From assembly GCF_023094165.1 (NCBI RefSeq), contig NZ_JALMDK010000008.1:186001-250000 (forward strand): a DNA stretch of 64,000 bases. Reading direction: 5' to 3'. The position numbers were made by a program, and so were the translations under genes. A model generated the notes under the pieces. That model had not been told where the DNA came from and did no database searches. It saw nothing but the letters and a program-made list of their open reading frames with translations. Positions within the stretch are counted from its first letter, which is position 1. Each line of letters opens with the position of its first letter. This DNA is from Crossiella sp. S99.2. GTDB lineage: Bacteria > Actinomycetota > Actinomycetes > Mycobacteriales > Pseudonocardiaceae. Below are positions 27,153-35,751 of the stretch, one piece after another.

Positions 27153-28315
27153 CCCACCGCAACACCACCGGCCGCAGCCTCACCAACGTCCTCGCCCTGG
27201 CCTGCGTGACCGCGTTACTGCTGAGCGCCTCGCTGGTCTGGCTGCAGGGCGGCTCCGGCGGCTCGTCGATCACCGCGTTCTTCGCCCGCACCGTCGGACT
27301 GTACCCGGGCTCGGAAGTGCGGGTGCTCGGCGTGCCGGTCGGGCGGGTGCGCGAGGTGACCCCCGAGGGCGAGCGGGTCCGGGTGCGATTCGAGGTCGAC
27401 CGCGGCATCCGGATTCCCGCCGAGGCCAAGGCCGTGGTGATCGCGCCCAGCCTGGTCAGCGACCGCTACCTCCAGCTCACCCCCGCCTACGAGACCGGCC
27501 CCGAACTGGCCGGTGGCGCCGAAATCCCGTTGACCCGCACCATGATCCCGGTCGAACTGGACGAACTGCTCGGCGACGTCGGCGAACTGAGCCGGGCACT
27601 GGGACCGGACGGGGCGAACAAGAACGGCGCGCTGTCCGGCCTGCTGGACACCGCCGCGGCCAACCTCAAAGGCAACGGCGCCGCACTCAACGCCACCGTC
27701 AAAGACCTGGCCGCCGCCGCGGAAACCCTCAACCGCTCCCGCAAGGACCTCTTCGCCACCGTCGACGGCCTGCGCCAGTTCACCGCGGCCCTGGTCGCCT
27801 CGGACGGCCAGCTCCGCGCCTTCAACAACCGCCTTGCCTCGGTCAGCGGCCACCTCGCCGCCGAACGTGAACAACTCGGCGCGGCCCTGCAAGGGCTGGC
27901 CGGGGCGATGATCGACGTCAAGGAGTTCATCACCGCCAACCAGGACCGGCTGAAGTCCACAGTGGACAAACTCGCCAGCGTCACCAAGGTCCTGGTCGAC
28001 CAGCGCGCCGCACTCGCGGAGGTCCTGGACGTGGCGCCGCTGGCCGCCACCAACTACCTCAACAGCTACGACGCCGCCTCCGGCACCTTCGCCGTCCGCG
28101 GCGCGATCAACGAACTCACCTACCCACCGGTCCTGCTGCTCTGCCGGGTCATCCAGGCCGGAACCCCCAAACAGCTCCCCAAACTGATCGGCGACGCCTG
28201 CGCCCAACTCGCCCCCCTCCTGGACGGCGTCCTCAAACTCCCCAGCCCCGCCGAAATCCTCGCCAGCCTGCAACAAGGCCGCCTCCCCAAACTCCCCCTC
28301 CTAGGCGGCCGCTAA
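27149..28315 (+). CDS. mce4D: Mce4D subunit
   Basis: The product has 388 residues with an N-terminal anchor (about 11-31). The MCE domain is visible as GLYPGSEVRVLGVPVGRV followed by SLVSDRYLQLTP. A helical region of about 200 residues follows and the C-terminus is Leu/Pro-rich. It is coupled to mce4C by a four-base overlap. The stop TAA overlaps the ATG proposed for mce4E by one base. Confidence 0.9.
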   Translation: MTHRNTTGRSLTNVLALACVTALLLSASLVWLQGGSGGSSITAFFARTVGLYPGSEVRVLGVPVGRVREVTPEGERVRVRFEVDRGIRIPAEAKAVVIAPSLVSDRYLQLTPAYETGPELAGGAEIPLTRTMIPVELDELLGDVGELSRALGPDGANKNGALSGLLDTAAANLKGNGAALNATVKDLAAAAETLNRSRKDLFATVDGLRQFTAALVASDGQLRAFNNRLASVSGHLAAEREQLGAALQGLAGAMIDVKEFITANQDRLKSTVDKLASVTKVLVDQRAALAEVLDVAPLAATNYLNSYDAASGTFAVRGAINELTYPPVLLLCRVIQAGTPKQLPKLIGDACAQLAPLLDGVLKLPSPAEILASLQQGRLPKLPLLGGR

Positions 28316-29535
28316 TGCCCCCCACCCGAGTTCTCGCACGCCGACTTGGCCAAAGTCGTACGGCCCGTTGGCCCAACTGGGCGTACGACTTGGCCCAACT
28401 CGTACGCAGGTGCTGGGTGCTGGCGCTGGTGGTGGTGTTGACGGGGTGCACCGGGATGTACGGGCTGCCGCTGCCAGGCGGCGCGGACCTCGGTGACGCG
28501 CCGTACCGGGTCACCGTGCGGTTCGCGGATGTGTTGGATCTGGTGCCGCAGGCCGGGGTGAAGGTGAACGACGTCGCGGTGGGGCGGGTGGAAGAGATCA
28601 AGCTCGGCGCGGACTACGCGACCGCGGAGGTGCGACTCGCGGTCAACGGGGCGGTGCGATTGCCCGGCAACGCGCTGGCGCGGTTACGCCAGTCGAGTCT
28701 GCTGGGGGAGAAGTTCGTCGAACTGGCCGCGCCCAAGGAACCCGAGGGGCAGTTGGCCGAGGGTGCGGTGATCCCCCTGGACCGCACCAACCGCAGCACC
28801 GAGATCGAGGAGGTGCTGGGCGCGCTGTCGTTGCTGCTCAACGGCGGCGGGGTCGGGCAGTTGCGGACGATCACCACCGAACTGGACGCGGCACTGGCCG
28901 GGAACGAGGCCCGGTTGCGCGCACTTCTGTCCACTGTGGACAAGGTGGTGGCGGATCTGGACGGGCAGCGGGTGGGGATCACCAGGGCCATCGACTCGAT
29001 CAGCCGGTTGTCCAGCACGCTGGTCGCGCAGCGACACAACCTGACCACCGCACTGGACCACCTGGCGCCCGGCCTCGCGGTGCTCAACACCCAGCGGGAC
29101 CAGCTGGTGGAGATGTTGCGGGCACTGGACAAACTCGCGGTCACCGCCACCGACACCGTGCGCCGCAGCTCGACCAACCTGGTCGCCGACCTGAAGCTTC
29201 TCGAACCGGTGCTGCGCAAGATCGCCGAGGCCGGCGAGAACCTGCCCAAGTCCCTGGAGATCCTGGTGAGCTTCCCGTTCACCGACCAAACTTTGCACAC
29301 CCTGCGCGGCGACTACGTCAACGCGGATGTGAAGCTGGACCTGGACCTGAGTTCGATCCTGGACAACCTCACCCGCTCCAACCAGCCGATCATCCAGCCA
29401 CCGGATCCACGCAAGCCCCCGGCTGAGCCGCTGCTGCCGGGTGGGACTCCAGGGACTCCCAAACTGCCCGAGCAACCGGGTTTGCTGGGCGGGCTCGGCG
29501 GGTTGTTGCACACGATTCTGGGTGGTCGGCGATGA
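28315..29535 (+). CDS. mce4E: Mce4E lipoprotein (LprN type) with repeat-derived N-terminus
   Basis: The product has 406 residues from the ATG at 28315, which overlaps the mce4D stop (TAATG) and has AGGCGG upstream. A lipobox LTGC places the lipidated cysteine at residue 45, preceded by the hydrophobic WVLALVVV core. The MCE domain (LVPQAGVKVNDVAVGRV, LRQSSLLGEKFVEL) and helical region follow. In M. tuberculosis the fifth mce4 gene is likewise a lipoprotein. Residues about 5-31 are encoded by a copy of the dispersed GTTGGCC repeat, making the signal-peptide n-region unusually long. A TTG at 28390 would give a conventional 20-residue signal ending in the same cysteine; I cannot decide between them from sequence alone. 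Confidence 0.86.
   Translation: MPPTRVLARRLGQSRTARWPNWAYDLAQLVRRCWVLALVVVLTGCTGMYGLPLPGGADLGDAPYRVTVRFADVLDLVPQAGVKVNDVAVGRVEEIKLGADYATAEVRLAVNGAVRLPGNALARLRQSSLLGEKFVELAAPKEPEGQLAEGAVIPLDRTNRSTEIEEVLGALSLLLNGGGVGQLRTITTELDAALAGNEARLRALLSTVDKVVADLDGQRVGITRAIDSISRLSSTLVAQRHNLTTALDHLAPGLAVLNTQRDQLVEMLRALDKLAVTATDTVRRSSTNLVADLKLLEPVLRKIAEAGENLPKSLEILVSFPFTDQTLHTLRGDYVNADVKLDLDLSSILDNLTRSNQPIIQPPDPRKPPAEPLLPGGTPGTPKLPEQPGLLGGLGGLLHTILGGRR
28329..28410. repeat. GTTGGCC-family repeat at the mce4D/mce4E junction
   Basis: About four degenerate 21-22-bp units contain TTGGCCAAAGTCGTACG, GTTGGCCCAACTGG and TTGGCCCAACTCGTACG. The first part is close to the array at 16502-16570. This is the only copy that lies inside a probable reading frame. 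Confidence 0.82.
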
Positions 29536-30761
29536 GCCGGGGCGTGATCATCCGAATTGGACTGTTCCTGGCCATCGCGGCGCTCGGACTCAGCTACGTG
29601 GGCGCCCGGTACGCGGGACTGGACCGGCTGTTCGGCACCCGCGGGTTCCTGGTCACCTTGCAGCTGGCCGACTCCGGGGGGATCTTCACCAATGCCGAGG
29701 TCACCTATCGCGGTGTCGCGGTGGGGCGGGTCGGGCAGCTGCACCTGACCGAGCGCGGGCTTGAGGTCGAGCTGGACATCGAACACTCCGCGCCGCGGAT
29801 CCCGGCGGACACCGAGGCAGTGGTGGCGACCCGGTCCGCGGTGGGGGAACAGTACGTGGACCTGCGGCCCAAGCACACCAGCGGGCCGTACCTGGCCGAG
29901 GGGTCGGTGATCGAGCAGCAGCGCACGACCATTCCGGCTGAGGTGTCCTCGGTGCTGGCCGATGCGCACCGCCTGGTCAAGAGCGTGCCGGTGGACTCGC
30001 TGCGGACGGTGGTCGGCGAGTTGAACACGGCCTTCGCCGATGCCGGGCCGGACCTGCAGCGGTTGCTGGACAGTGCGGACAGCCTGACCCGGACCGCGAT
30101 CCAGCACCTGCCGCAGACCAAGGAGTTGCTGGCCAACGCCAAGACGGTGCTGGGCACGCAGGAGGAGCAGAGTCGGCAGATCGTGGACTACAGCCGGAGT
30201 CTGCGCGAGCTGGCCGATCAGCTGCGGCGGTCGGACCCGGATCTGCGGGTGCTGGCCAAGGAGGTGCCGGAGGTCGCGGCGCGAACCGATGACCTGCTGC
30301 GGCGATCCGGGACGGGGTTGTCGGTGCTGCTGGCGAATCTGTTGACCACCAGCCGGATCACCAGTGCGCGGACCGCTGGGTTGGAGCAGTTGCTGGTGGC
30401 GTTTCCGGTGATCACCGCGACCTCGCCGACCGCGTCCGGGGATGGGACCGGGCATTTGGGGCTGGTGCTGAACTTCTTCGACCCGTTCAGCTGCACCAAA
30501 GGCTATGAGGGCACCAAACAGCGGCCGGGCAAGGAGACGACGGACGCGCCGTTGAACAACAAGGCGTACTGCGCGGAGCCGCCGAACAGCCCGACCGGGG
30601 TGCGCGGGTCGCAGAACGCGCCATTCGGCGGGCGGCCCGTGGTGTCGCCACCGGCCAGGCAACAGCAGGCGGACCCGGGGTTGCCCGGCCCACTGGGACT
30701 ACTCGGGCAGCAACGCGGGCCGCGGACTTTGGGGCAATTGCTGGGGTTGGAGGGACGATGA
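29532..30761 (+). CDS. mce4F: Mce4F subunit
   Basis: The product has 409 residues with an N-terminal anchor (about 5-25), the MCE domain (GIFTNAEVTYRGVAVGRV, VVATRSAVGEQYVDL) and an extended helical region to about 300. FFDPFSCTKGYEG and AYCAEPP near 315-355 carry the cysteines typical of MceF, before a Pro/Gln-rich tail. The start overlaps the mce4E stop by four bases, completing the six-subunit set. Confidence 0.9.
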   Translation: MSRGVIIRIGLFLAIAALGLSYVGARYAGLDRLFGTRGFLVTLQLADSGGIFTNAEVTYRGVAVGRVGQLHLTERGLEVELDIEHSAPRIPADTEAVVATRSAVGEQYVDLRPKHTSGPYLAEGSVIEQQRTTIPAEVSSVLADAHRLVKSVPVDSLRTVVGELNTAFADAGPDLQRLLDSADSLTRTAIQHLPQTKELLANAKTVLGTQEEQSRQIVDYSRSLRELADQLRRSDPDLRVLAKEVPEVAARTDDLLRRSGTGLSVLLANLLTTSRITSARTAGLEQLLVAFPVITATSPTASGDGTGHLGLVLNFFDPFSCTKGYEGTKQRPGKETTDAPLNNKAYCAEPPNSPTGVRGSQNAPFGGRPVVSPPARQQQADPGLPGPLGLLGQQRGPRTLGQLLGLEGR

Positions 30762-31252
30762 GGACCGTCCTTTGTGGATTGGTCGCGGTCGCGCTGGTCG
30801 CGGCCGGATGGTGTGGCTGGGGCTGGTGGGCGGCGAGCGGGGATCCGGATCTGCGGCAAGCCGTGGAACGGGACGCCGCCCTGGCCGCCGGGCAGCGGGC
30901 GGTGGTGGAGCTGAACACCCTGGATCACCGGGAGGTGGAGGCGGGACTGGCGCGCTGGCGGGAGGTGGCCACCGGGACGTTGCTGGAGGAACTGGCGCAG
31001 AACCGGGAACAGCACGCCAGGGACATCAAGACAGCGCGGACCGCGACCACGGCGAAGCTGCTGTCGGCGGCACTGACCACTGTGGACGGTCACGCCGGGG
31101 CGGCGCGGCTGATCGCGGCGGTGGAGGTGACGGTGGCCAGGGACGGGGCGCAGCCGAGCACCCAGCGCAGCCGGTTGTCGGCGGAGCTGACCCGGACCGC
31201 GGCGGGGTGGCGGGTGGGGCGGTTGCAGACGATGGGGGTGGGTGGGCCGTGA
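30758..31252 (+). CDS. Mce-associated membrane protein (Mas4A-like)
   Basis: The product has 164 residues with an N-terminal membrane segment (about 5-27, Trp-rich) and a small alpha/beta extracytoplasmic domain with a conserved-style DHREVEAGLARWREVATGTL stretch. Genes of this kind follow mceF in actinobacterial mce operons; the mycobacterial counterparts (such as Rv3493c) stabilise or assist the transporter. Start and stop both overlap neighbouring genes by four bases. Confidence 0.82.
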   Translation: MRTVLCGLVAVALVAAGWCGWGWWAASGDPDLRQAVERDAALAAGQRAVVELNTLDHREVEAGLARWREVATGTLLEELAQNREQHARDIKTARTATTAKLLSAALTTVDGHAGAARLIAAVEVTVARDGAQPSTQRSRLSAELTRTAAGWRVGRLQTMGVGGP

Positions 31253-31974
31253 CGCGCGGGCGTGGGGTGAAGAAGCCGGTGCGGCGGGTGCGGGTGGTGG
31301 CCGGGCGGCATCCGAAGCCAGTGGCGGCCGCCGAACCGGTGGTCACTCGACCTGCCGCGAGCCCGCCCGAGAACGCGGTGGCTGTGGAGATCGCCCCGGC
31401 AGAGGTTGAGCCGCCGTTGCCCGCCCCAACGGAGACCGTGCCAGAACCCGGCGAACCGACCTCGGAAGCTCCAGTGCAGCGGCGGTTTCCGCTGGTCCCG
31501 GTGCTGAGTGTGGTGTTGGTGGTCGCCATCGGGTTCGTGATCTGGGCCGCGGTTGCCACGCAGTCGCTGCGGCCGGGCGGGAATGTCGCGCTGGTCGACA
31601 ACGCCACGACGGATGTGGTGCTGCGACAGGTCACCGACGCGGTCCGGGACACCTTCAGCTACGACCACGCCGACACCGGCCGCACCGAACAGGCCGCCGC
31701 CCGGGTGCTCGACGGCCGGGCCATCGAGCAGTACCGCGAGCTGTTCGCCGAGGTCCGCAAGGTCGCGCCGGCACAGAAACTGGTGCTCACCACCACCATC
31801 CGGGCGGCAGGCGTGCGGGAGATCCAGGGCGACACCGCCACCCTGCTGATCTTCGTCGACCAGCAGATGCTGCGGACCGGGGACAACGTGCAGAACTCCG
31901 GCGCGGCGCAGCTGGAGATCACCGCGCGGCGGGACGGCCCGAACTGGCGGATCGTCGAGCTGAAGGTGCTCTGA
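31249..31974 (+). CDS. Mce-associated membrane protein (Mas4B-like)
   Basis: The product has 241 residues from a GTG at 31249 overlapping the previous stop (GTGA). A basic, Pro/Glu-rich cytoplasmic segment (1-80) is followed by one membrane helix (about 81-103) and an NTF2-like extracytoplasmic domain (ATTDVVLRQVTDAV, SGAAQLEITARRDGPNWRIVEL). This layout is usual for the second Mce-associated protein. It is the last gene of the operon beginning at 17919. Confidence 0.82.
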   Translation: MTRGRGVKKPVRRVRVVAGRHPKPVAAAEPVVTRPAASPPENAVAVEIAPAEVEPPLPAPTETVPEPGEPTSEAPVQRRFPLVPVLSVVLVVAIGFVIWAAVATQSLRPGGNVALVDNATTDVVLRQVTDAVRDTFSYDHADTGRTEQAAARVLDGRAIEQYRELFAEVRKVAPAQKLVLTTTIRAAGVREIQGDTATLLIFVDQQMLRTGDNVQNSGAAQLEITARRDGPNWRIVELKVL

Positions 31975-31983
31975 CTGGCCAAC

Positions 31984-32003
31984 GCGTAACCGATGGGTTA
32001 CGC
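31984..32003. promoter_or_regulatory. 8+4+8 inverted repeat overlapping the -10 of the ArsR-type gene
   Basis: GCGTAACC and GGTTACGC form a perfect inverted repeat with a GATG spacer. The right arm overlaps TACGCT (31999-32004), which lies 7 bases before the GTG start of the regulator, so autorepression is likely. Confidence 0.65.
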
Positions 32004-32011
32004 TTCCGGTC

Positions 32012-32374
32012 GTGGATGAGGTGGCGGGCGCGATCGCCGATCCGGTGCGCCGGGAGATCCTGGTGCTGCTCCGGGACGGCCGGCTGTCCGCAGGCGAGAT
32101 CGCCGGGCGGTTCGAGATCAGCCGGCCCGCGGTGAGCAGGCACCTGCGGGTGCTGCGGGAGAGCGGGCTGGTTCAGGACGAGCTGGTCGGCAGGCAGCGG
32201 CTGTACACCCTTGATCCGCAACGCTTCCGGGAACTGGCCGCCTGGCTGGTCCAATTCGAGCGGCCGACCGGGTGGGAACACCGGCTCGACGCACTGGAAA
32301 CCGAGGTCTACCGCACCCGCCGGGAACACCGTGCGCGGCCCCCGGCGGTGGAGGACAAGGAGAACACGGCATGA
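32012..32374 (+). CDS. ArsR/SmtB-type winged-helix regulator
   Basis: The product is a 120-residue protein starting DEVAGAIADPVRREILVLL, the classic ArsR N-terminus, with the recognition helix in FEISRPAVSRHLRVLRESGLV (about 37-57). No metal-binding cysteine pair is present, so it belongs to the SRPBCC-linked subgroup that does not sense metals. It overlaps the AHSA1-like gene by four bases. The -10 element 7 bases before the GTG suggests a leaderless mRNA. Confidence 0.88.
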   Translation: MDEVAGAIADPVRREILVLLRDGRLSAGEIAGRFEISRPAVSRHLRVLRESGLVQDELVGRQRLYTLDPQRFRELAAWLVQFERPTGWEHRLDALETEVYRTRREHRARPPAVEDKENTA

Positions 32375-32871
32375 ATCCGTTGCCCACCGGCCGGTTGTTC
32401 GGCACCGAGGCCGGAGTTGATCTGGTGCTCACGCGCACTTTTCGTGCCCCGGCCGAGGATGTCTGGGCCAGCCTGACCGAATCCGAGCGCACCGCGCGCT
32501 GGTTTGGGCCGTGGACCGGGGAATCCGGTCCGGGTCGCACGATCAAGGTGCAGATGGTCTTCGAGGAGGGGCAGGGGTGGATGGACATTCGCATCGACGA
32601 CTGCGTGCCGCCCCGGCTGCTGAAGCTGAGCACCGTGGACGAGGTCGGCGTCTGGCTGCTCACCGTCGAAGTGTCCGAAGTGGACGGTGTGAGCGAGCTG
32701 AAGCTGGTGCACCACCGGGAGAACCGGGAGGGCGCCGGGGACATCGGGCCTGGGTGGGAGTACTACCTGGACATGCTGGTCGCGTCCAGGGAAGGCAACG
32801 CGCTGCCCAGTTTTGACGACTACTACCCGGCGCAGAAGGAGTACTACGAGACGCTGGCCATCTCGGAGTGA
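32371..32871 (+). CDS. SRPBCC/AHSA1-like protein
   Basis: The product has 166 residues with the START-like helix-grip fold: LTRTFRAPAEDVWASLTESERTARWFGPW at the N-terminus is the characteristic opening, and a C-terminal helix contains GPGWEYYLDML. These proteins bind a hydrophobic ligand; the function of those paired with ArsR regulators is largely unknown. It is translationally coupled to the regulator and followed after 5 bases by a strong hairpin. Confidence 0.85.
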   Translation: MNPLPTGRLFGTEAGVDLVLTRTFRAPAEDVWASLTESERTARWFGPWTGESGPGRTIKVQMVFEEGQGWMDIRIDDCVPPRLLKLSTVDEVGVWLLTVEVSEVDGVSELKLVHHRENREGAGDIGPGWEYYLDMLVASREGNALPSFDDYYPAQKEYYETLAISE

Positions 32872-32876
32872 TGGAG

Positions 32877-32910
32877 ACCGGGGTGGTCCCAGTGGTGGGA
32901 CCACCCCGGT
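32877..32910. terminator. Bidirectional hairpin terminator
   Basis: A perfect 15-bp stem (ACCGGGGTGGTCCCA with its complement) closes a GTGG loop between the convergent SRPBCC and chitinase genes. There is no T-run, as is usual in actinomycetes. Confidence 0.85.
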
Positions 32911-32930
32911 TGCCTTGGTGCGGCAAGGGA

Positions 32931-34196
32931 TTAGCTGATGCCGCCCTTGACCGCGGTGATCAGTTCGCCGTTGCTGGTGTCACCGGAGAGTTCCCAGAAG
33001 AACGCGCCGCCCAGGTTCTGGGTCTTGGCGTAGGAACCCTTGCTGCGGATGGTGCTCGGCGTGTCGTAGCTCCACCACTGGTTGCCGCAGTAGGCGTACG
33101 CGGTGCCGGCGACCGTGCCGTTGCTGGGGCACTTGGTCTTGAGCACCTTGTAGTCCTCGATACCGGCCTCATAGGTGCCCGGCGCGGCGCCGGTCGCGGT
33201 GCCGCCCGGCTCCTTCTTGGTCACGCCGGTCCAGCCGCGACCGTAGAAACCGATGCCCAGCAACAGTTTGCTGGCCGGGATGCCCTTGCTCTTGAGCTTC
33301 TGGATCGCCGCGTCGGAGTTGAAGCCCTGCTGCGGGATACCGGTGTAGGAGGTCAGCGGAGAGTGCGGGGCGGTCGGGCCCTGGGCGTTGAACGCGCCGA
33401 AGTAGTCATAGGTCATCGGCAGGTACCAGTCCAGGTACTGCGCGGCGCCCGCGTAGTCCGCGGCGTCGATCTTGCCGCCGTTGGAGCCGTCCGCGGTGAT
33501 CGCGGCGGTGACCAGGTTGTTGCCGCCGAACCGCTTGCGCAGCGCCTCGATCAGCGTCTTGAACGAGCCGAAACCGCTGGTGTCACAGGAAAGCCCGCAG
33601 GCGTTCGGGTACTCCCAGTCGATGTCGATCCCGTCGAAGACATCCGCCCAGCGCGGGTCCTCGACCAGCTTGTAGCAGGACTCGGCGAAGGCCGCGGCGT
33701 TCTTGGACGCCTGGCCGAAGCCGCCGGACCAGGTCCAGCCACCGAAGGACCACAGCACCTTGATGTGCGGGAACTGCTTCTTCAGCTTGCGCAGCTGACC
33801 GAAACTGCCGCGCAGCACACCCGGATCCCAGGTGTCGGCCTTGCCGTCGACACTGAGGTCGGCGGTGTAGGCGCGATCGTAGTCGGCGTAGGCGTCACCG
33901 ATGGCGCACTGGCCGTTGGTGACATTGCCGAAGGCATAGTTGATGTGGGTCAGCTTCGACGCGGAACCACTCGTGACGATGTTCTTCACGTGGTAGTTCC
34001 GGGCGTAGGTGCCCCACTGGGCGAAGTAGCCGATCACCTTGTTGGGCGCGGCCGCGGCCACTGGCTCCGCTGCCTGTTCGGCCGCGGTGACTGGCGCCGC
34101 GATCGAGGCTGGGGCCAGGGAAGCGATGAGGGCGGCCGCGGTCGCGAATGCGGCCACGAGGGTTCCGGCCATGGTGCGCCGACGTGTACTGGTCAT
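32931..34196 (-). CDS. Secreted GH18 chitinase
   Basis: The product has 421 residues. A signal peptide (TSTRRRTMAGTL, core to about 34) with an Ala-rich linker precedes a GH18 barrel starting NKVIGYFAQW. The catalytic motif is DGIDIDWEYP with the acid Glu195. SFGGWTWS and the MTYDYFG and QWWSYD segments line the substrate cleft. It should cleave chitin outside the cell; no carbohydrate-binding module is present, so it is a single-domain enzyme. A DasR-like site lies 60-75 bases upstream, and terminators flank it on the 3' side. Confidence 0.93.
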   Translation of the reverse strand: MTSTRRRTMAGTLVAAFATAAALIASLAPASIAAPVTAAEQAAEPVAAAAPNKVIGYFAQWGTYARNYHVKNIVTSGSASKLTHINYAFGNVTNGQCAIGDAYADYDRAYTADLSVDGKADTWDPGVLRGSFGQLRKLKKQFPHIKVLWSFGGWTWSGGFGQASKNAAAFAESCYKLVEDPRWADVFDGIDIDWEYPNACGLSCDTSGFGSFKTLIEALRKRFGGNNLVTAAITADGSNGGKIDAADYAGAAQYLDWYLPMTYDYFGAFNAQGPTAPHSPLTSYTGIPQQGFNSDAAIQKLKSKGIPASKLLLGIGFYGRGWTGVTKKEPGGTATGAAPGTYEAGIEDYKVLKTKCPSNGTVAGTAYAYCGNQWWSYDTPSTIRSKGSYAKTQNLGGAFFWELSGDTSNGELITAVKGGIS

Positions 34197-34255
34197 CTGT
34201 AACTCCGCAGGGGACGAGGTACAGGGGGCACGCTGGCGGCGTGCGTCACACGCTA

Positions 34256-34271
34256 GGTGGTTTAGACCACT
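34256..34271. promoter_or_regulatory. DasR-like (dre) site upstream of the chitinase
   Basis: GGTGGTTTAGACCACT resembles the dre consensus A(C/G)TGGTCTAGACCA(C/G)T used by the GntR regulator DasR to control chitin genes in streptomycetes; it differs at three positions. Regulation by amino-sugar availability is inferred. Confidence 0.6.
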
Positions 34272-34356
34272 AGGTCAACGGTTTCCTGCGCGACCCGGCC
34301 CGGCTCGTCGTGCGGCCTCCCCGTTTGCGAGTCCCGCGGAGTGCCCATCCGCCGCC

Positions 34357-34419
34357 GAGTTGGGCCAACTCGTACGCCCGGTTGGCCCAAGTGGGCGTAC
34401 GAGTTGGCCCAACTGGTTC
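34357..34419. repeat. Three 21-bp GTTGGCC-family repeats
   Basis: Three consecutive 21-bp units share GTTGGCCCAA cores and GTACG junctions. They lie between the chitinase promoter and the serine hydrolase gene; the rest of 34272-34502 shows no gene. Confidence 0.85.
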
Positions 34420-34502
34420 GGCAGGGGTGGGTTGCGGTGCCGAGGTGCGGGTGCGTACAGTGTGCGCAAGACGTGAACGATGTGCGCGACTGGGGAGTGA
34501 CG

Positions 34503-35684
34503 ATGAACAAGGCGGGGCTGCGGCTGGTTCGGGAGCAGTTGGCGAAGCGGGTGGATTCCGGGGAGGTGCCGGGGCTGGTCGCGTTGCTCGGGACCGCGGA
34601 TGAGACGCACGTCGAGGTGCTGGGGAACATGCATGTGGGGGGTGGGGCGGCGATGGCGGAGGACTCGATTTTCCGGCTCGCCTCCGCCACCAAACCGATC
34701 ATCGCGGCCGGGGTGATGGCGCTGGTGGAGGAGTGCCGGTTGCGGCTGGATGACTCGGTGGAGGAGTGGTTGCCGGAGCTGGCGAATCGGCGGGTGCTGG
34801 TGCGGCCGGATGCCGAGGTGACGGACACGGTGCCGGCCCGGCGGGCCATCACCGTGCGGGATCTGCTGACGTTCACCTGGGGGTTCGGGGTTGATCTGAC
34901 CGGCGCCGACACGCCTATCCGGCGGGCGATGGGGGAGTTGGGGTTGCTGGTGCCGCCGTCCGGGTTTGAGCCGGACGTGTGGATTCAGCGGCTGGGGTCG
35001 TTGCCGTTGATGGCTCAGCCGGGGGAGAAGTGGCTCTATCACGTGGGTTCGGATGTGTTGGGGTTGCTGGTCGCGCGGGTGACCGGGGGGTTGCTCGGAG
35101 ACTTCTTGCGGGAGCGGATTTTCGCGCCGCTGGGGATGGTGGACACCGGGTTTTTCGTTCCTGAGGACAAGATTGATCGGTTGCCCACCAGCTACGCGCA
35201 CGATCCGGCCACGGGGGAGCTGGTGGTGTGGGATCCGGCCGTGGGGGGCAAGTACAGCAAGCCGCCCAAGTTCGAGACGGGTGGGGACGGGCTGGTCTCG
35301 ACCACTGCGGACTACCACGCGTTCCAGCGGATGTTGTTGCAGGGTGGGAAGTATCGGGGTGAGCGGGTGTTGTCCCGGGCCTCGGTGGCGTTGCTGACCT
35401 CGGATCAGCTCACGCCCGCGCAGAAGGTGGAGAAGGACGAGCTGAACGAGTTCTTCGGCGACCACGGCGGGTTTGGGTTCGGCATGGGGGTGCGGATCGT
35501 GCGGCGGGGATTCGCGCAGGTGGGGCAGTTCGGGTGGGATGGCGGGCTGGGGACCTCGGCGCAGGCTGATCCGGCGGCCGGGTTCAGTGGGGTGTTGCTG
35601 ACCCAGGTGGCGCAGGATTCGCCGGTGTCCCGGTTGCTGATCAAGGACTTCTGGACCGCGGCCTACCAGGCGATGGAGGACTGA
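34503..35684 (+). CDS. Serine hydrolase, class C beta-lactamase/esterase-like
   Basis: The product is a 393-residue penicillin-binding-fold protein. The nucleophile motif is S61-A-T-K64, preceded by IFRLA; the second motif is the LYHVGSDVLG segment near residue 180, and GWDGGLGT near 345 replaces the usual HxG. No signal peptide is visible, so it is probably cytoplasmic. Family members are esterases, D-amino-acid peptidases or lactamases, and the substrate cannot be told here. GGGAG lies about 6 bases before the ATG. It ends 12 bases before a strong hairpin. Confidence 0.82.
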   Translation: MNKAGLRLVREQLAKRVDSGEVPGLVALLGTADETHVEVLGNMHVGGGAAMAEDSIFRLASATKPIIAAGVMALVEECRLRLDDSVEEWLPELANRRVLVRPDAEVTDTVPARRAITVRDLLTFTWGFGVDLTGADTPIRRAMGELGLLVPPSGFEPDVWIQRLGSLPLMAQPGEKWLYHVGSDVLGLLVARVTGGLLGDFLRERIFAPLGMVDTGFFVPEDKIDRLPTSYAHDPATGELVVWDPAVGGKYSKPPKFETGGDGLVSTTADYHAFQRMLLQGGKYRGERVLSRASVALLTSDQLTPAQKVEKDELNEFFGDHGGFGFGMGVRIVRRGFAQVGQFGWDGGLGTSAQADPAAGFSGVLLTQVAQDSPVSRLLIKDFWTAAYQAMED

Positions 35685-35696
35685 GGCCGGGTACGA

Positions 35697-35730
35697 CGAT
35701 GGGCCCTCCCGTTGCGGGGAGGGCCCATCG
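35697..35730. terminator. Bidirectional hairpin terminator
   Basis: CGATGGGCCCTCCC and its exact complement form a 14-bp stem around a GTTGCG loop between the convergent serine hydrolase and GH92 genes. Confidence 0.85.
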
Positions 35731-35751
35731 GTCGTTCAGCTGGCTAGCGGC

